A DNA stretch of 64,000 nucleotides from Acanthaster planci (lineage: Eukaryota; Echinodermata; Asteroidea; Valvatida; Acanthasteridae). This document shows positions 34,001 through 46,200 of this stretch, piece by piece. The position numbers and the translations under genes are program-made. The notes below the pieces were generated by a model. The model was given only the letters and a program-made list of their open reading frames with translations, was not told where the DNA came from and did not search any database. The stretch spans positions 4,020,945 to 4,084,944 of the forward strand of contig NW_019091369.1 in NCBI RefSeq assembly GCF_001949145.1, given 5' to 3'. Each line of letters opens with the position of its first letter. Within the stretch, counting starts at the first letter, position 1.

Positions 34001-34113
34001 TTCTTTTCTTTTATTGAAGCCAAGAAGATGACATCAACTATGCTCTTCTTCAACTGCTTACTTCAGCTAATGCAGTAAGCCACACCCTCAGGAGACAAGA
34101 GTATACAACTTGA
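30647..34113 (+). CDS. Six-exon gene of unknown function
   Basis: I do not recognise the product. Exons ?30647..31003, 31304..31523, 31994..32124, 32276..32355, 33675..33746 and 34020..34113 join in one frame across five GT-AG introns with phases 0, 1, 0, 2, 2, giving up to 317 residues. Consistent phases over five junctions, without internal stops, are the main support. The 5' end is uncertain. ATG 30647 would give a hydrophobic start (YTIFFMCLSSLLSMFA) that could be a signal peptide, but acceptor-like CAG sites at 30694-30696 and 30708-30710 allow a longer gene with earlier exons. The middle exon (VEAEIEAFRINLHNFISDHH) looks helical, perhaps a coiled coil; the end is DDINYALLQLLTSANAVSHT. 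NST and NSS sequons matter only if it is secreted. An AATAAA lies at 34354-34359. Confidence 0.68.
31304..31523 (+). CDS. Unknown gene, exon 2
   Basis: Acceptor CACCATTAG, donor GTGCGT, phase 0 in and 1 out. Encodes a polar stretch, DTCLYQTYRSSERLEVDRDS to HTEEEDALLGI. Confidence 0.62.
31994..32124 (+). CDS. Unknown gene, exon 3
   Basis: Strong acceptor TTCCTCTCTTCAG and donor GTATGA. Encodes the likely helical SVEAEIEAFRINLHNFIS and then HGIDPITTQ. This is the best-supported exon. Confidence 0.75.
32276..32355 (+). CDS. Unknown gene, exon 4
   Basis: Acceptor TTTCATTTCAG, donor GTAAGT, phase 0 in and 2 out. Encodes NSVCDHTVIGRTNYEWSQTN and a short tail. Confidence 0.72.
32735..32826 (-). 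repeat. Dispersed repeat, inverted partner of 28655-28752
   Basis: Lies in intron 4 of the unknown gene, in reverse orientation to its partner. An open frame at 32665-32850 runs across it and is therefore not a gene. Confidence 0.72.
33675..33746 (+). CDS. Unknown gene, exon 5
   Basis: Acceptor TTCATCACCAG, donor GTAACA, phase 2 to 2. Encodes EESSGSSFRIQDDGTCQLYQ. Confidence 0.68.
34020..34113 (+). CDS. Unknown gene, last exon
   Basis: Acceptor TTCTTTTATTGAAG; encodes QEDDINYALLQLLTSANAVS and a short basic end, stopping at TGA 34111-34113. Confidence 0.7.
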
Positions 34114-36792
34114 CCCAGTGCCAGGACTTTACAGTGACATTTGATCTTTGACCTTTCTGAATAGAGTCATAAATATGTATTGCATTTCAAATCAAAAGTC
34201 CTTAATGAGAGGACTGTTACCAGTTATTTGCATTTTGATTGACCACCTTGTAAAATGATGATGATTCTCTGCTATTGTAATAACTTTTAACCAATACATG
34301 TACACAGTTTAAACCATGTACTGCTCCAACAACCTGTTTAAAGTTCAGTTGAAAATAAAAAAGTTCAAAGGAAAGAAGGCGTCTTGGTTGTGGTTTCATC
34401 CTTTTTTTTATATGACATTGTTGTCGCTGTTAATGTTCTCTCCGGTACTTTGATGTTTAAGAATCGTTCGTACAGTTTTTACCATATCTGGGGATGAGAT
34501 GTCACGGTCGAAACCGTAAATTTGTGATATGCTTTTATTCCTACTTTGAAGGGATGAACTCATATTCTCGGCACCATGACCTTATGGTGCCTCCGTTTTG
34601 TCCACAAATGCCTCCTCAGGTTAATCTGAAGGTGTTTGAAAAAGCAACTGCCCCTAATTTCTGTCACAAATATTGTAGAGGTGTCGCTTAATATTCACTG
34701 AATGCCCATGGGCGGTAGAAAATGTTCTGGTCATTTCGCAAGTTCAAGAGACAAAAGCCCGTCATGCTTATGTTCACTTGTCTGCGGTTTGACATTGTCG
34801 GTGTTCTGACTGAAATCTGTAGTGTGGCATTCACTGAATGGTGTAGAGGTAGGCATCAAATTAATTATGTGTGCGTGTAGTGCCTCAACTTTTCAAAATT
34901 GGTCATACGTTTTTTTTCAGTGGTCACGCAAAGCTCCTGATAAGAATTCAGCTCGTGGTTTATGCGGACCCGTCGGGATGGAAATTATAATAAAGCTTTC
35001 GCATGCCCCCGTAGTTCAAAACGGGGGACGTGGGAGAGAGAGAACGGTACGTTGACTACATGGACGAAGGCGTTGAGAGTCATTTATCGTCCGTCTATCA
35101 ACAACTTTTATTCAAAGTTTTATTCAAAATCAAATGTAAGATTTCTGTTTCCAAGTCCATCGTGAAGAGAATGGTACCCTGATCATAGGTTTCTTGTACT
35201 ATTCTTGTTTGAGTTTCAAGTGCGCCCAAATTCACTGCTCACTGATTGTGGTAACTTTGTTCAGATCTTCGGCGTGTCAAGCGCATGTACCCGTACTTGA
35301 CTTGCAGAAATACAAAACGACGGTTACGTAGGTTTGCATCTAGGTGAGATTATCCCACCTATTATTAGTTAATTTCAAATTGGAGACTTGTCCTTCTATA
35401 GAGGGTTTGTCTGTCATCTTGTAGGGTAGTGGTTTTGCTCCAAAGGGTATGCACAAATACGAGGTTTCTCTGTGGAACAAAAGAACCTACTCCACAAGAT
35501 GGCTACCACGTAAAGCCTCTATTCATGCGTCGAATACTCTTGGCATTTCCCAAATTCCCTGTCCTCTCCTGTGGAAGTTAAGGAAAATTTTAACAAAAAT
35601 GGCCCAGGAATCATGAGTGGCTTGAATTGACAGGCTTTTGGGTCATGGTGTTGAAGTATACTTTTGTCATGCCAGCTTGGAGTGGGTTGTTCTCGTTATT
35701 TGTAATGTCCTTTTGTTTAGTCCAGTGATTTTTAGGTTGTTGAATATTGTCCTACCAGTACCTGTTCTGAATGGCCGAATAAATAACAATAATAATAATT
35801 ATGGTTGTCGGCGCGGCCTCAACTTTCTTGATGAAAAAACTTCAAATCTATCTGTGTTACTCAACAAAGAGAAATCGTGAAAAGGGCGTGATTTTGATTT
35901 CAGAGGATTTTCAGGATTGGATCTTGTCGGGGGGGGGCTTTTTGCAACTTCTGTCATTATTCTTGATTTTATAAAAAATCGGCTCTCATCAGTTACTTTA
36001 AGTACCCAATAAACAGTACTTATACCTTCCAATTCAGCTTTGGAACTCCATGAGCTCATAAAATAAAACATGATTTAAGTTTTTTTCCCAACAATTTCGT
36101 CGAGCGTATTAAGATTGTGTTATCGTCAATACCTTACTTTGAAAAATACCAGGAGTTTATGTGGTCAAAAAGATATTACGCGTATTCACTGAGTTTTTTC
36201 ATTTTTCGGTTTACTTTGTTCCTAGCAAGTTTTAACAATTTGGTTATAAAACCCCCTTTATCTCCAGTTACAAGTTCGTATACTAAAATATGTTTACATT
36301 TAAACATTTTAGTTTACTTCCTTGGTGAAATTTTATACCAAAATCATGCAGTACAAGTGTGTACATTTTATTCAATATCAAGGGAGCTTCGGGTTTTTGA
36401 CAATGTGCATCCTGCATACATAATGAAAATATCAACTGGCTAGTTAAATAGATTATCTCTAGTCCAATCAGCGTGGGGTTTTGGTTGCGCTGTCACTGAC
36501 GTCACGATTGTATGTAAATATCTGTGTGACATGCACGCGCGTGCGTGCTACGCATAGTGCACTGTGTATGCGGTTCAATTCATGGCATGGCAGTATACGT
36601 ACCGTGTGGCGCTAGCGCTATGCCATTAAGTGATATATCGTGCATAAAAATGGTGGCCAGCTGAAACTGAACACGGTACCGCAAAGTTGTCCGACCCCCT
36701 TCCGCTAGTTCTGCTTTCTGTCATTTGATGATCCACTCTCCACACCATTGGCAGACCTCCACTGAATGCTGTAAAGCCTGGAAATTATAATC
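34114..36792. other. 3' end of the unknown gene and FoxO upstream region
   Basis: 2.7 kb without a gene I can support. A poly(A) signal for the unknown gene lies at 34354-34359. The right part should contain the FoxO promoter and 5' UTR. Open frames at 34494-34691, 34822-35165 and 35638-36071 show no family and overlap each other. Confidence 0.6.
36497..36504. promoter_or_regulatory. Full CRE palindrome TGACGTCA upstream of FoxO
   Basis: A perfect CREB/ATF site 289 bases before the FoxO start codon. An eight-base word can occur by chance, so function is only a suggestion. Confidence 0.4.
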
Positions 36793-37200
36793 ATGGCTGA
36801 GATTGATCCCGATTTCGACGAGCCACAATCCCGTCCACGTTCCTGTACTTGGCCGCTCCGGAGACCGGACTTTCTGAAGAAGCCGTCCCAGCAACAGCAG
36901 CCGTCGTCCGGGGAAGGCACGCCCGCTGCTGTAGCCGAGGAGATCCAGGACACGGCGCTGCCCGTGCAACAGGTCGAAAGCCCTGACATCAAGCAGGATT
37001 TGGCAGCCGTCGCTACCAACAGAAAGAACTGTTCGAGGAGAAATGCATGGGGAAACTTGTCTTACGCAGACTTGATCACCAAAGCAATCCAGAGTGCTCC
37101 AGAACAGAGGCTGACTCTATCACAAATTTATGACTGGATGGTGAAGAATGTTCCCTTCTTCAAAGACAAGGGCGATAGCAACAGTTCAGCAGGATGGAAA
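36793..37200 (+). CDS. foxO: foxO coding exon 1
   Basis: ATG at 36793; ends ...GCAGGATGGAAA before GTAAGT. Holds the first AKT site, a poly-Gln/Ser linker and the first half of the forkhead domain. Confidence 0.97.
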
Positions 37201-40200
37201 GTAAGTTTTTTACAATACATTAAGCCGCTCACTGTCAAGTGGCATACGGTTTATGGATTAATTACTTTCCATTGACTTCTGCAATGAATTGTGGCATCTC
37301 CTGAATAAACTTATATGGGGGGAGACTTGAATATAATTTAAATAGGCCTAAAGATGTAAAACTTCTCAGTTTCTACCTTTCATGGTTGAATAACGTTGTA
37401 TCCCTACATGCCCAAAGCACCAGGTGTTTGGGTGTATTACTAATTTCATTTGAGATTTTCTGTGAAATTCAATTAGGCCTGCCTCAAAAGTTGACCAACA
37501 GAAACATTTTTTTTAAGTCCCGTATTTTTCATTTTGCCATCATAGCCTTGCAAAGTGTTCCATAAAAATTACATTAAATCTGTGCTAAGTTTTTACCCCT
37601 ACCAGAGCTGTGGAGGGAAAGAGTTCCATCTGGTGCCAGTAATTATTCTCTTCAGTGACCTATTAGCCATCAGTAAGCAAAAATATATAAAGAAAAGTTC
37701 AATTTTGGAGAAAGAATACTGAGTCGATAACTTAGAAAACACTTGGAATTTTTCAAACCAGTTTCAAAGGGTTTATGCATGGGGTGTCAAGTGGCGTCTT
37801 GCATATGAAACTCTTTCTATATGGAGCTCCTGGTTTGCCTCTCCAAGATGCACAGTGACAAGCCCCATAGTTTCAGGGGGTACTAAAAGCTATAAATGAT
37901 ATCTCATTTTTTCATTTGCACCTGCCATACATCTTGTCTGAAGTTTTACTTGTGAGAAAACAGACATGGTGTCTGCGACTTTCAACATATTCTCTGTGAC
38001 AGTCAGTTTGAATTCATTAGTCATACATGTCCATGCGACAGGGCTACCCACCATCTTTCTAGTGTTGGAGCATACCCCTATGTGCTAATGCTGTGTTAGT
38101 TCAGAAGTTTATTTTATAATTTGAAGTTTTGAAGTCTGGCTACTGTGTTGTTCAAGACTTTTTTCAAGACTGTACTTTTCTGGTATTTTCCGGTTGGTTA
38201 AATCTGTTGTCTCCAGATTGTTATCATTCCTTGAACTACAGCAAACCAATGTCTTTTCCGTCTATACTGCTTTTGCACTGGATGCTTATCGCGCCGGATC
38301 CCGTTATAGCAAATGGGAAGTGACACCACAGGAACAAGTCTTCTTCATGATGTCACGGAAAAACTGATCCATTAGACCATTTAAATTCACTTCCCGAAAG
38401 GGTTCAACACATTAGTCAGAAATCCCACTATCCTGTGTGCAACGCTGGGCCAGGCCTTTTGATCGCTGATAGTCATTTGGTAATGGTAGAGACTCAGTGA
38501 GTGGGCTTAAATATAGTTGTGCTTGGATTGTACATGTTTAGAGGTCAGGAGGTCAGGTTGGCATGATGGCTTTCATGACTTCACATCACACATGATGACT
38601 GTGAATAGCCCCTGGTTCTAACTTTCATTTTGGTCACAGTTTACCTGGGCTGTTTTTACTCATGGCTGAAGATTCTCGGAATGAATCTCAGTTGCCAGTC
38701 CTGTGAAAGGTGCGGAAAGGATTTATAAGTTCTCCTTCCTGAGATGTGCACATTATAGATTCTGACTTGAAGTTGTTCTTATAACTCATTAGAAACTGAA
38801 TACATGTAGATTAACACAGTTTTGAGAATCATATTTCCCACTGTTTACTCTTTTAAATTGTATTTAGCCTTCATGTTTGCACGCAACAGCCAAAATTGAC
38901 AGCCATCTGTCGCAGTATCAGACCATATGACACTCAGAAAATGTGCATCTTTGCAATGTGATCCTGTAGGACTTACAGTATTGTTTCACAATGCTGAGGC
39001 AGAATGTTGATTGTCAGAGATACAGTTCTTTAAGAAGAAAATTTAAACTGCTCAGTCAACAAATGGACACATGTCAAGATGATGAATTAATCATTCAGTG
39101 TACATGTTGCTCAAATAAACTGTTACAGACCATTAGTACTTCAACATACATCTTTAGATAACCTTTTATCTTACTGTGAAAGTGATTTACATGGTCAATC
39201 AATTTTTCAATTAACTTGTGAAGCCCACTTGTACATAATCACCCACTTGAAATAAGTGATTAAATGGATAATGTTCCTTCACAGAATAATAGTCAGCACT
39301 TTTTGTGATAGCAGACTGTAGCACAAAACAATCCTAATACTGCTCTGTCATCAGATGTAAAATGTACATGTACAGGTTTGCCCCCCCATTTTTCAGAGTT
39401 TGCAATTTATGTAATAATAAGTTGCATTTCAGTCTATATTTATGTACATACGGTACATGTACATGAAGCCTCAGGTTCCATATCCTGGCGTAGACTGGGA
39501 AAGCTTCTTTTTTTGGGTGCAAGTACGAGTAGAGAATAGCAATTGGAGATTGTGTCCAGCTCATGGACAGTGTCCATTAGACTCAATTCCAGTGATCCCT
39601 AAACCTGATTTGTCATTTTTGATTCAACATATATTTTAAGCTAGCTCCACAAAGGCTGGCACTCTCCCAAATGACTAGGAAAGATTTCCTTTTTTCTTAC
39701 ATGTACATCATTAACAAACATCAATCAGTATCCAAGTCTTGCTTTAAGATTTACTGTAAGTCTTTCCAAAAATAGAAGGTGCCTGAAGCAGTCCTCTTCC
39801 CTCAGAATCACCCACGTAAATTTTTCAGAAGAAAATAAAAAATTTATGGCTTTGGAACTCAGCTCCTATATTTTATGTATCAGTGGTTTGTATTAACTGT
39901 AAGTTAAACATAATCAGATTGAAGATTTACATGTTATGTATGTACTAAAACTTTAAGTTCTTGGAGGTGTGTACAAACGAATGATTTGTAGTTGTCATTG
40001 ATTTAAATGCTGAAAGGCAGTGTGAAATTTCTCAGGAATCATTTAATGTAATATAATTTCTACATGTATCTGAGAAATGTAAAGGAACTACATAAGGAAG
40101 TTAGTTCTTCTTAACCCACTCTCCCATGTGGTTTCATTTCAGTGCTTAATTTCTGAGCATTCTCCAGATTAATTCATCCAGATGTGTTACGAACTTGTTC

Positions 40201-43200
40201 GGCAAGCCAATGAAAATTGATGAAACATTTACTTTTGCATATCAAATTTACAAAGCTTTGCCAAATGATTTCTTTTACATGTATAGCCTAAAAGTTTTTT
40301 AAACATTTGCAATTTATGGATACATGCAGAGCTTTCATACAGAATATAATTCCCTGTTACAAAAATATCTATAATTTGATTTTGCAAACAAGTGCTTGGC
40401 ATTCAACTTTGGACCTAGAGTGGTACGTACCATGACAAAGATTTAAATAAACTGGTAAGAACAAAGCAGAACCGTAAAATCATTGTCCAAAATGTACAGG
40501 TATTGTGTGCTTTTCTGCTGAGGACAACCTGGTGTGTGATCAGTGCACTGTGTTGCGTGTGGTTAAGTAATTGATGTTTAGGGAATTTATCGACCATGCT
40601 TCTTTTTCCTAAGGCAGGCAACTCATGTATTCTCATAAATTAAGAATAAGATATTTAGGATTGAAAAGGATTAACCAACATTGATGTTTTACAAGATAAA
40701 AACATATTACCCTACTTTTGATAGTGTAGCAAGTAAACAATATAACCATGACATCATTCAATTTTACAGACACTATTAAACGGTGACATAAGCTTTCCTC
40801 CTCTCTTAAAATTTAATTACCTCCTTGTACAATGTAATGGTACTGTTGTCAACATTCAAGTACATGTACATGTAACATACTAGTACATCGGTACAGCCAG
40901 TACATGCGCTGATAGATTTAAAGTCGCGCTCAATATATTTTAATAGGTAGGCTTTTCCTTTCTTGATGGACAAGTACAAAGAAGGCTAACTGGTACCGGT
41001 ATCTATAATTAGAAAAAGTTGGCAGTGCTTACGCATGTGCTTATTTGAATTGCAGGCAGTGAAAGTAATCAGGTACACATTTGAACCGTAGAGCCATGTA
41101 CATGAACATGTATGTAGGAAATTGCATGACCTCATGTTGAACATTCATTATATGAGCACCATTCGTGGAGTCTGGTTGCCTAACTTTTCTTACAGTACAT
41201 TCACTTTGGTGTGTGTAGGTGAGTTTAGTCACGGTTCACCTTGCGTAGGAGGATTAATAATGAATGCAGCTTCCAATTCCAGTGCATGTTGGTCTATCAT
41301 GCAGTGCATAAAATAAGGTATCCAGTTTCATCAGAATCAGAAGTGGATACAAAAGAGTACCCTGTGTGTATATTTATTGAGTATCAATGTTGGCATCCAA
41401 TCAATAGAAAGCCTTAGTTTATAAACCATTTGAAACATATACCTCCTCAAAATCTAGAAGTCATGAAGGATTGAAATTCTTCCATTCACTGAAGAAAATA
41501 TATTTCTGCATATGTACAGTACATGTGTAGGGAGTACATGTACATTTGTACATAAATATCCAGAAAAAACATTACATTTACATGTATGTGTACATTTTTA
41601 TATGTCAGTTAAATACAAGGAAATGTTTGCTTCTGGTTCAGTTTAAAAACCCCAGAGAATACAAGAGGAAACATTGGTGAACTGTGCCAAGCAGAGATTT
41701 AACTCATTTAAGATGGAAACCTTAATATTACCTTTTCCTCATGGTTGACCTGGATGCCAAATAGGGGAGCTGAACAGGGAATTTTTTAATGTTACATGTA
41801 CATGGATGTGAATCACATTTATGCTTACATTTATGTACATGTAGATGTGACTACCGGTGTGAACAGTGGTGACAGCAGAAATTTATATTCATGAATGTGA
41901 GCCCCTTCCTACATGTACATGTATACCTACCATAGTTGCTGGTATGTGGATGTGCACTGTATTGGCAGTAGTGGAACTTTTTAAGAAATACGTGGTGTTT
42001 GTTTTGTAAACCTTAATTTTAGAATAACATTAAAATTCAAAACGGAAAGAGTGAAATTACAAAAAACTTTCCAAAAAAGTCCAAACTGCCAGTCTTTATC
42101 TCGTTACATGCACACATGGGTACATGAACGCCAGTCATGCAGATATTTTTGTGTGGTCCGGCACGTTATTCCCTCCAGTAATTTTAGTTGTGCATGTTTT
42201 CCCCTATTTTGCTTAGTTGACATGTGGTAGTTTAAAATGTCAGGCTGTACTATGAGTTGCCCTTTCTGAACTTAGCTCACACGTTTCAGTTTCTCCGGAA
42301 GACAGGCCAGGTAAGATTGGTCAAGTAGCCTGGCAGCTAGGGGTAAGCCCTACTGATACACTGTTGTTGCATCCGTCCTTTGGCTAAGATAAAAAGGAGA
42401 GAGGCAGAGAGAGCTATGAATAGGACTAGAGCCTGAAGGATGTCGTGCTGGAGTGTTGGCAAATGTGATTATGAAGGGGTAGCTCTTCATGTCACTGGCT
42501 TGCATCACGTCTTTGCGTTGAAGTAGGGAGTGATGATGCCAGTTTATTCAACTCATGTTCGACAGGGTCTGGAGATGATGTGACGTCAGACCAGCGGTTG
42601 TGAGTGACAATTCGTCAGGGGAATGCCGTGAATGACGCTTGGTTCTGCCTGATTAAACACAGAAATATATTTTTGGGGATGGATAGGCCCTATTTACAAC
42701 CTGTGCAAGAATATCACTTACAGCACCAATATATGTCCAGGTATAAGACATGTAAATGTGAAAATGAAATTGTACAAATGTTTATTGTCTGCCCCCAGGT
42801 ACTACAGGTGATACCGTGAGGCTAAATCGTGAGCCAATTTGATGGATATTTTCACTTGATTCGTACTAAAAATAAAACCACGCAGACAAACAAGTCATTG
42901 CTATTGTACATGATAGTTGCTTTTCTTGAGACAAGCCTGAAAGTGGACCCCTGATAGTGTGCTTCCAGAACCCTTTGGATAGGAAAAATAACGTGCAAAG
43001 ATTTAAGAATTTGAATTATTTTTTTGTTCTGTTACTTCTTAAGAAATCCAACTTGGAAAAGGGGCTTTGGAAAATATTTGCTAGTATATCAATTTACTTT
43101 CAGGCTGTGTTGGGACCACGCACTGCTTTGTGGTGAATAAAACTTGTTAGTAAACCCTATGGTCAATCTTGAAACTTTTTTTTTAGAATTCAAGGTGTCA

Positions 43201-46200
43201 TTTTACTGATAAATACAGAGTTGGATTTTAAAATATCTCGGATCCAAATGTTCTACAAGTCAGCCGGGATTTCTATGGGGTCATTTTCGTTGCATGATGA
43301 CAGGGGTGAGATTTCTCAGCTGATTTCAGCTTTTTTTGGTTTTGAATTTCAGCTTTTTTTCCTCACTGGCTGTGTACAAAAGTATTGTAGATTTTCACAG
43401 TTCAGCTTCTTTATGCCTTTTTTCAGCTGTTTAATTACAGCTATATTTATCATTGGTCAATCTCATCCCTGAATTGATGAAACGTGGATAAAGCTTTTAG
43501 ACAAAATTGTATAGATTTTCACTAGGCATGTACATGTATACAGGTATTTTGTTTGACTCACATCCAAGAAGAATGGATAACTTTGATATGACTTGGTTGT
43601 GTCCTGTTCATCTGTGAAACCAAATATTGAGATTATGCATCAGATTTAAGCAAACTGAGAAGTCTACAATTTCACCGCAACTTTTTCTGTGATGCTGAAA
43701 CACCTCACTGTGATTTGGTAGACCTGCATTACATGAAAATTTTGGCCCTGAGAAGCAGTTTAATCTGCTAGATGCTAATCATGTCAGAGCGGTAATCCAT
43801 TGCAAATTCCATGTCAGTGATATGGAGCAGGTGAACTTTGTCCAGCCTGCCTACCCAACAGTGACTGCTCTGATAGGTAACCCGGGGCTTCATCCCACAA
43901 TGCAGTGTGATAGCACCATCAGTAGGCAGCAGGTATTTCCTTTGGCAGTGTGCCAGATGTCAGGGTCACCTGAGGTCAGCTGTGAAATTTACATGTAATG
44001 GCATTTGAGGATTTGTTCACCTAGTACCCATAACTGTACATGTACAATGTACATGTACATAGAGGGCCTACCAGTGCACGTTCATGTACCTGTACCAAAC
44101 ATGTTCATGTATTGTACATTGTGTGTACACATTGAGCCATATGATTGTTCTTACCGGTACGTGCAATGCATGTATGAGACATACTAGTACAGTACATGTA
44201 CACAAACACTCTGTACTGCTGTGCAGCATGCATGACATGTTAATTGTACATGGATACCATGTGATGATGTTTGTTATCGTTGCAAATGAAAATAAGGTCG
44301 GTTTCAAACTAATTCCGTTCATGCACAAGATAGCATACATTTTATGAGTATGTAGCAGTGTTGTGCATTGCAAACCCACAGTAACACTTGTGTCTGTATT
44401 TTACTTCATTTCTGTAGTTTTCATAAGACCCACAAAGTGAATGCCAATCTGACGGTGTCTTGCTTGGCTCTGCTGCGTTCTGTTGCTTTTGAGTAACTCA
44501 TGGCCTAGGGGAAACATTGACCATTCAGGAGGTTGTGTGGAGAACTATTTTAACACGCAAGTCTTAGGGCAAGTCCAAACTTGTGCAGATGTTGTGATAT
44601 TTCGAGACTCCTTAAATCCTCTTGACTATTCTGCATGAGACCTGTTAACAGAAACCTGGGTACGTTCTGCCTCCAAGTTCAAACTGACCTCTTTATTGAC
44701 CCCTCTTTATCTTTGTGTTTCCGTTGAAGCCTTCTAAGCTCCACATCTTGCTCCCATTCGTTTTCATACCCCTTCGTTTTCACACCCCAACATGTGACAA
44801 TGGGCCATTTCACACATGTAGAACATGTGCATACTCTGAATGTCAAAGACTGGATAGCAGGTAGCATTCCAATGCAAGTTGTCATGGTCAGTCGAGTCTT
44901 GTTCAGTGGAGTCTGTTGGTCAGCCACCATGGTCCTGGTGGTCTAGAGCTGATGTCCAGCACTGGATCCAGTAGTCATCAGTAGTTCCTGACTCTGTGCC
45001 CATTACAACCATTCATTTATGTACAATGTCAAATGCAGATGTATAAATTTTGTGTCTCAAATTTAACACTCTACTTTAAATACACCCCACAGGATTGGCC
45101 CACCTGTCCTGTAATAAATTAATCACATTTTAGAAAATTGGAATATGCTAATATATAAAACCACTGTACAGTCATTGGAAATGAAGCTTAAGACCAGACA
45201 TACATGTATACCAGTATGTTGACAAATTATAGTGTAATACAGGTGTTAACTTTAATGGTATACCAGTAAATGTACATATCTACACACCATGCATGCCCAT
45301 ATAATGTACATACCCATCCTCAGGGACAGGCAAGTGTTGCCATCCCTTGTAAAATGCAAAGCCTGATGATGCTCCTAGGTGCCAGTCATGTCTTATTACA
45401 ATGTGTGGTTAGGATTTAGTGTTAGAGATAATGAACTTTGTGTTATCAGTAAGGGCTGGTGTACATGTGCAGGTACATGTATGAGCCCTTTGAATATAAC
45501 AGTCACTGAATCAATGACACTAGTTGTTCTGTAATTAGCTCCCTGGCTGTCTACTACTGACTTCACTTTGGGTCAGCCTTCAGGGACATACAGGCACATA
45601 CATGTAAATCGTGTTTGTTATCCAAAAATCTCTTCCTGGTTTGGCTGGCAAAATGGGTAGCTGAAAGTCCTCTGTTATCATTTGTTGCAACTTTCCTAAC
45701 CTCTCCTTCCAACGCCCGAGGCCTTTTCACTAGGAACCATCCTCAATCCTCCAACCATCCTCAATCCTCCAAATTCCTCTGATTTTCAACATGAAAAATT
45801 GCATTCAGCCTCAATCCTCCAAAATTCTCAAAATTTTCTTGAAAATGTTACTTGGAGATGTGTCTACTGCCTTAATCCTTCAAAATCTTCCCGCAATTCC
45901 TCTCATTATGTTGAGACAGTGTGAACGGCATTCTTGAGCAGTGCATTTGTTTCAAAATAAATATTGGCTAAATTCATGCATGACTGAGCAAGAACAACAC
46001 TAGGTCTTACCCACGACCTTCACTCATGGCATCCTTCAAAATCAGCCATGCACTTTTGCCTTTCACCCTCAATCCTCCAAAACTGCCCAAAGGATTTTGG
46101 AGGATTGAGGAGGGTTAGGATAAAAAAAATCTTCTAGGTTTAAGAGACAGTTTTGTTGCAATTTGAACCATTATCCATTAGTACTTTTGTCTCAAATCTT

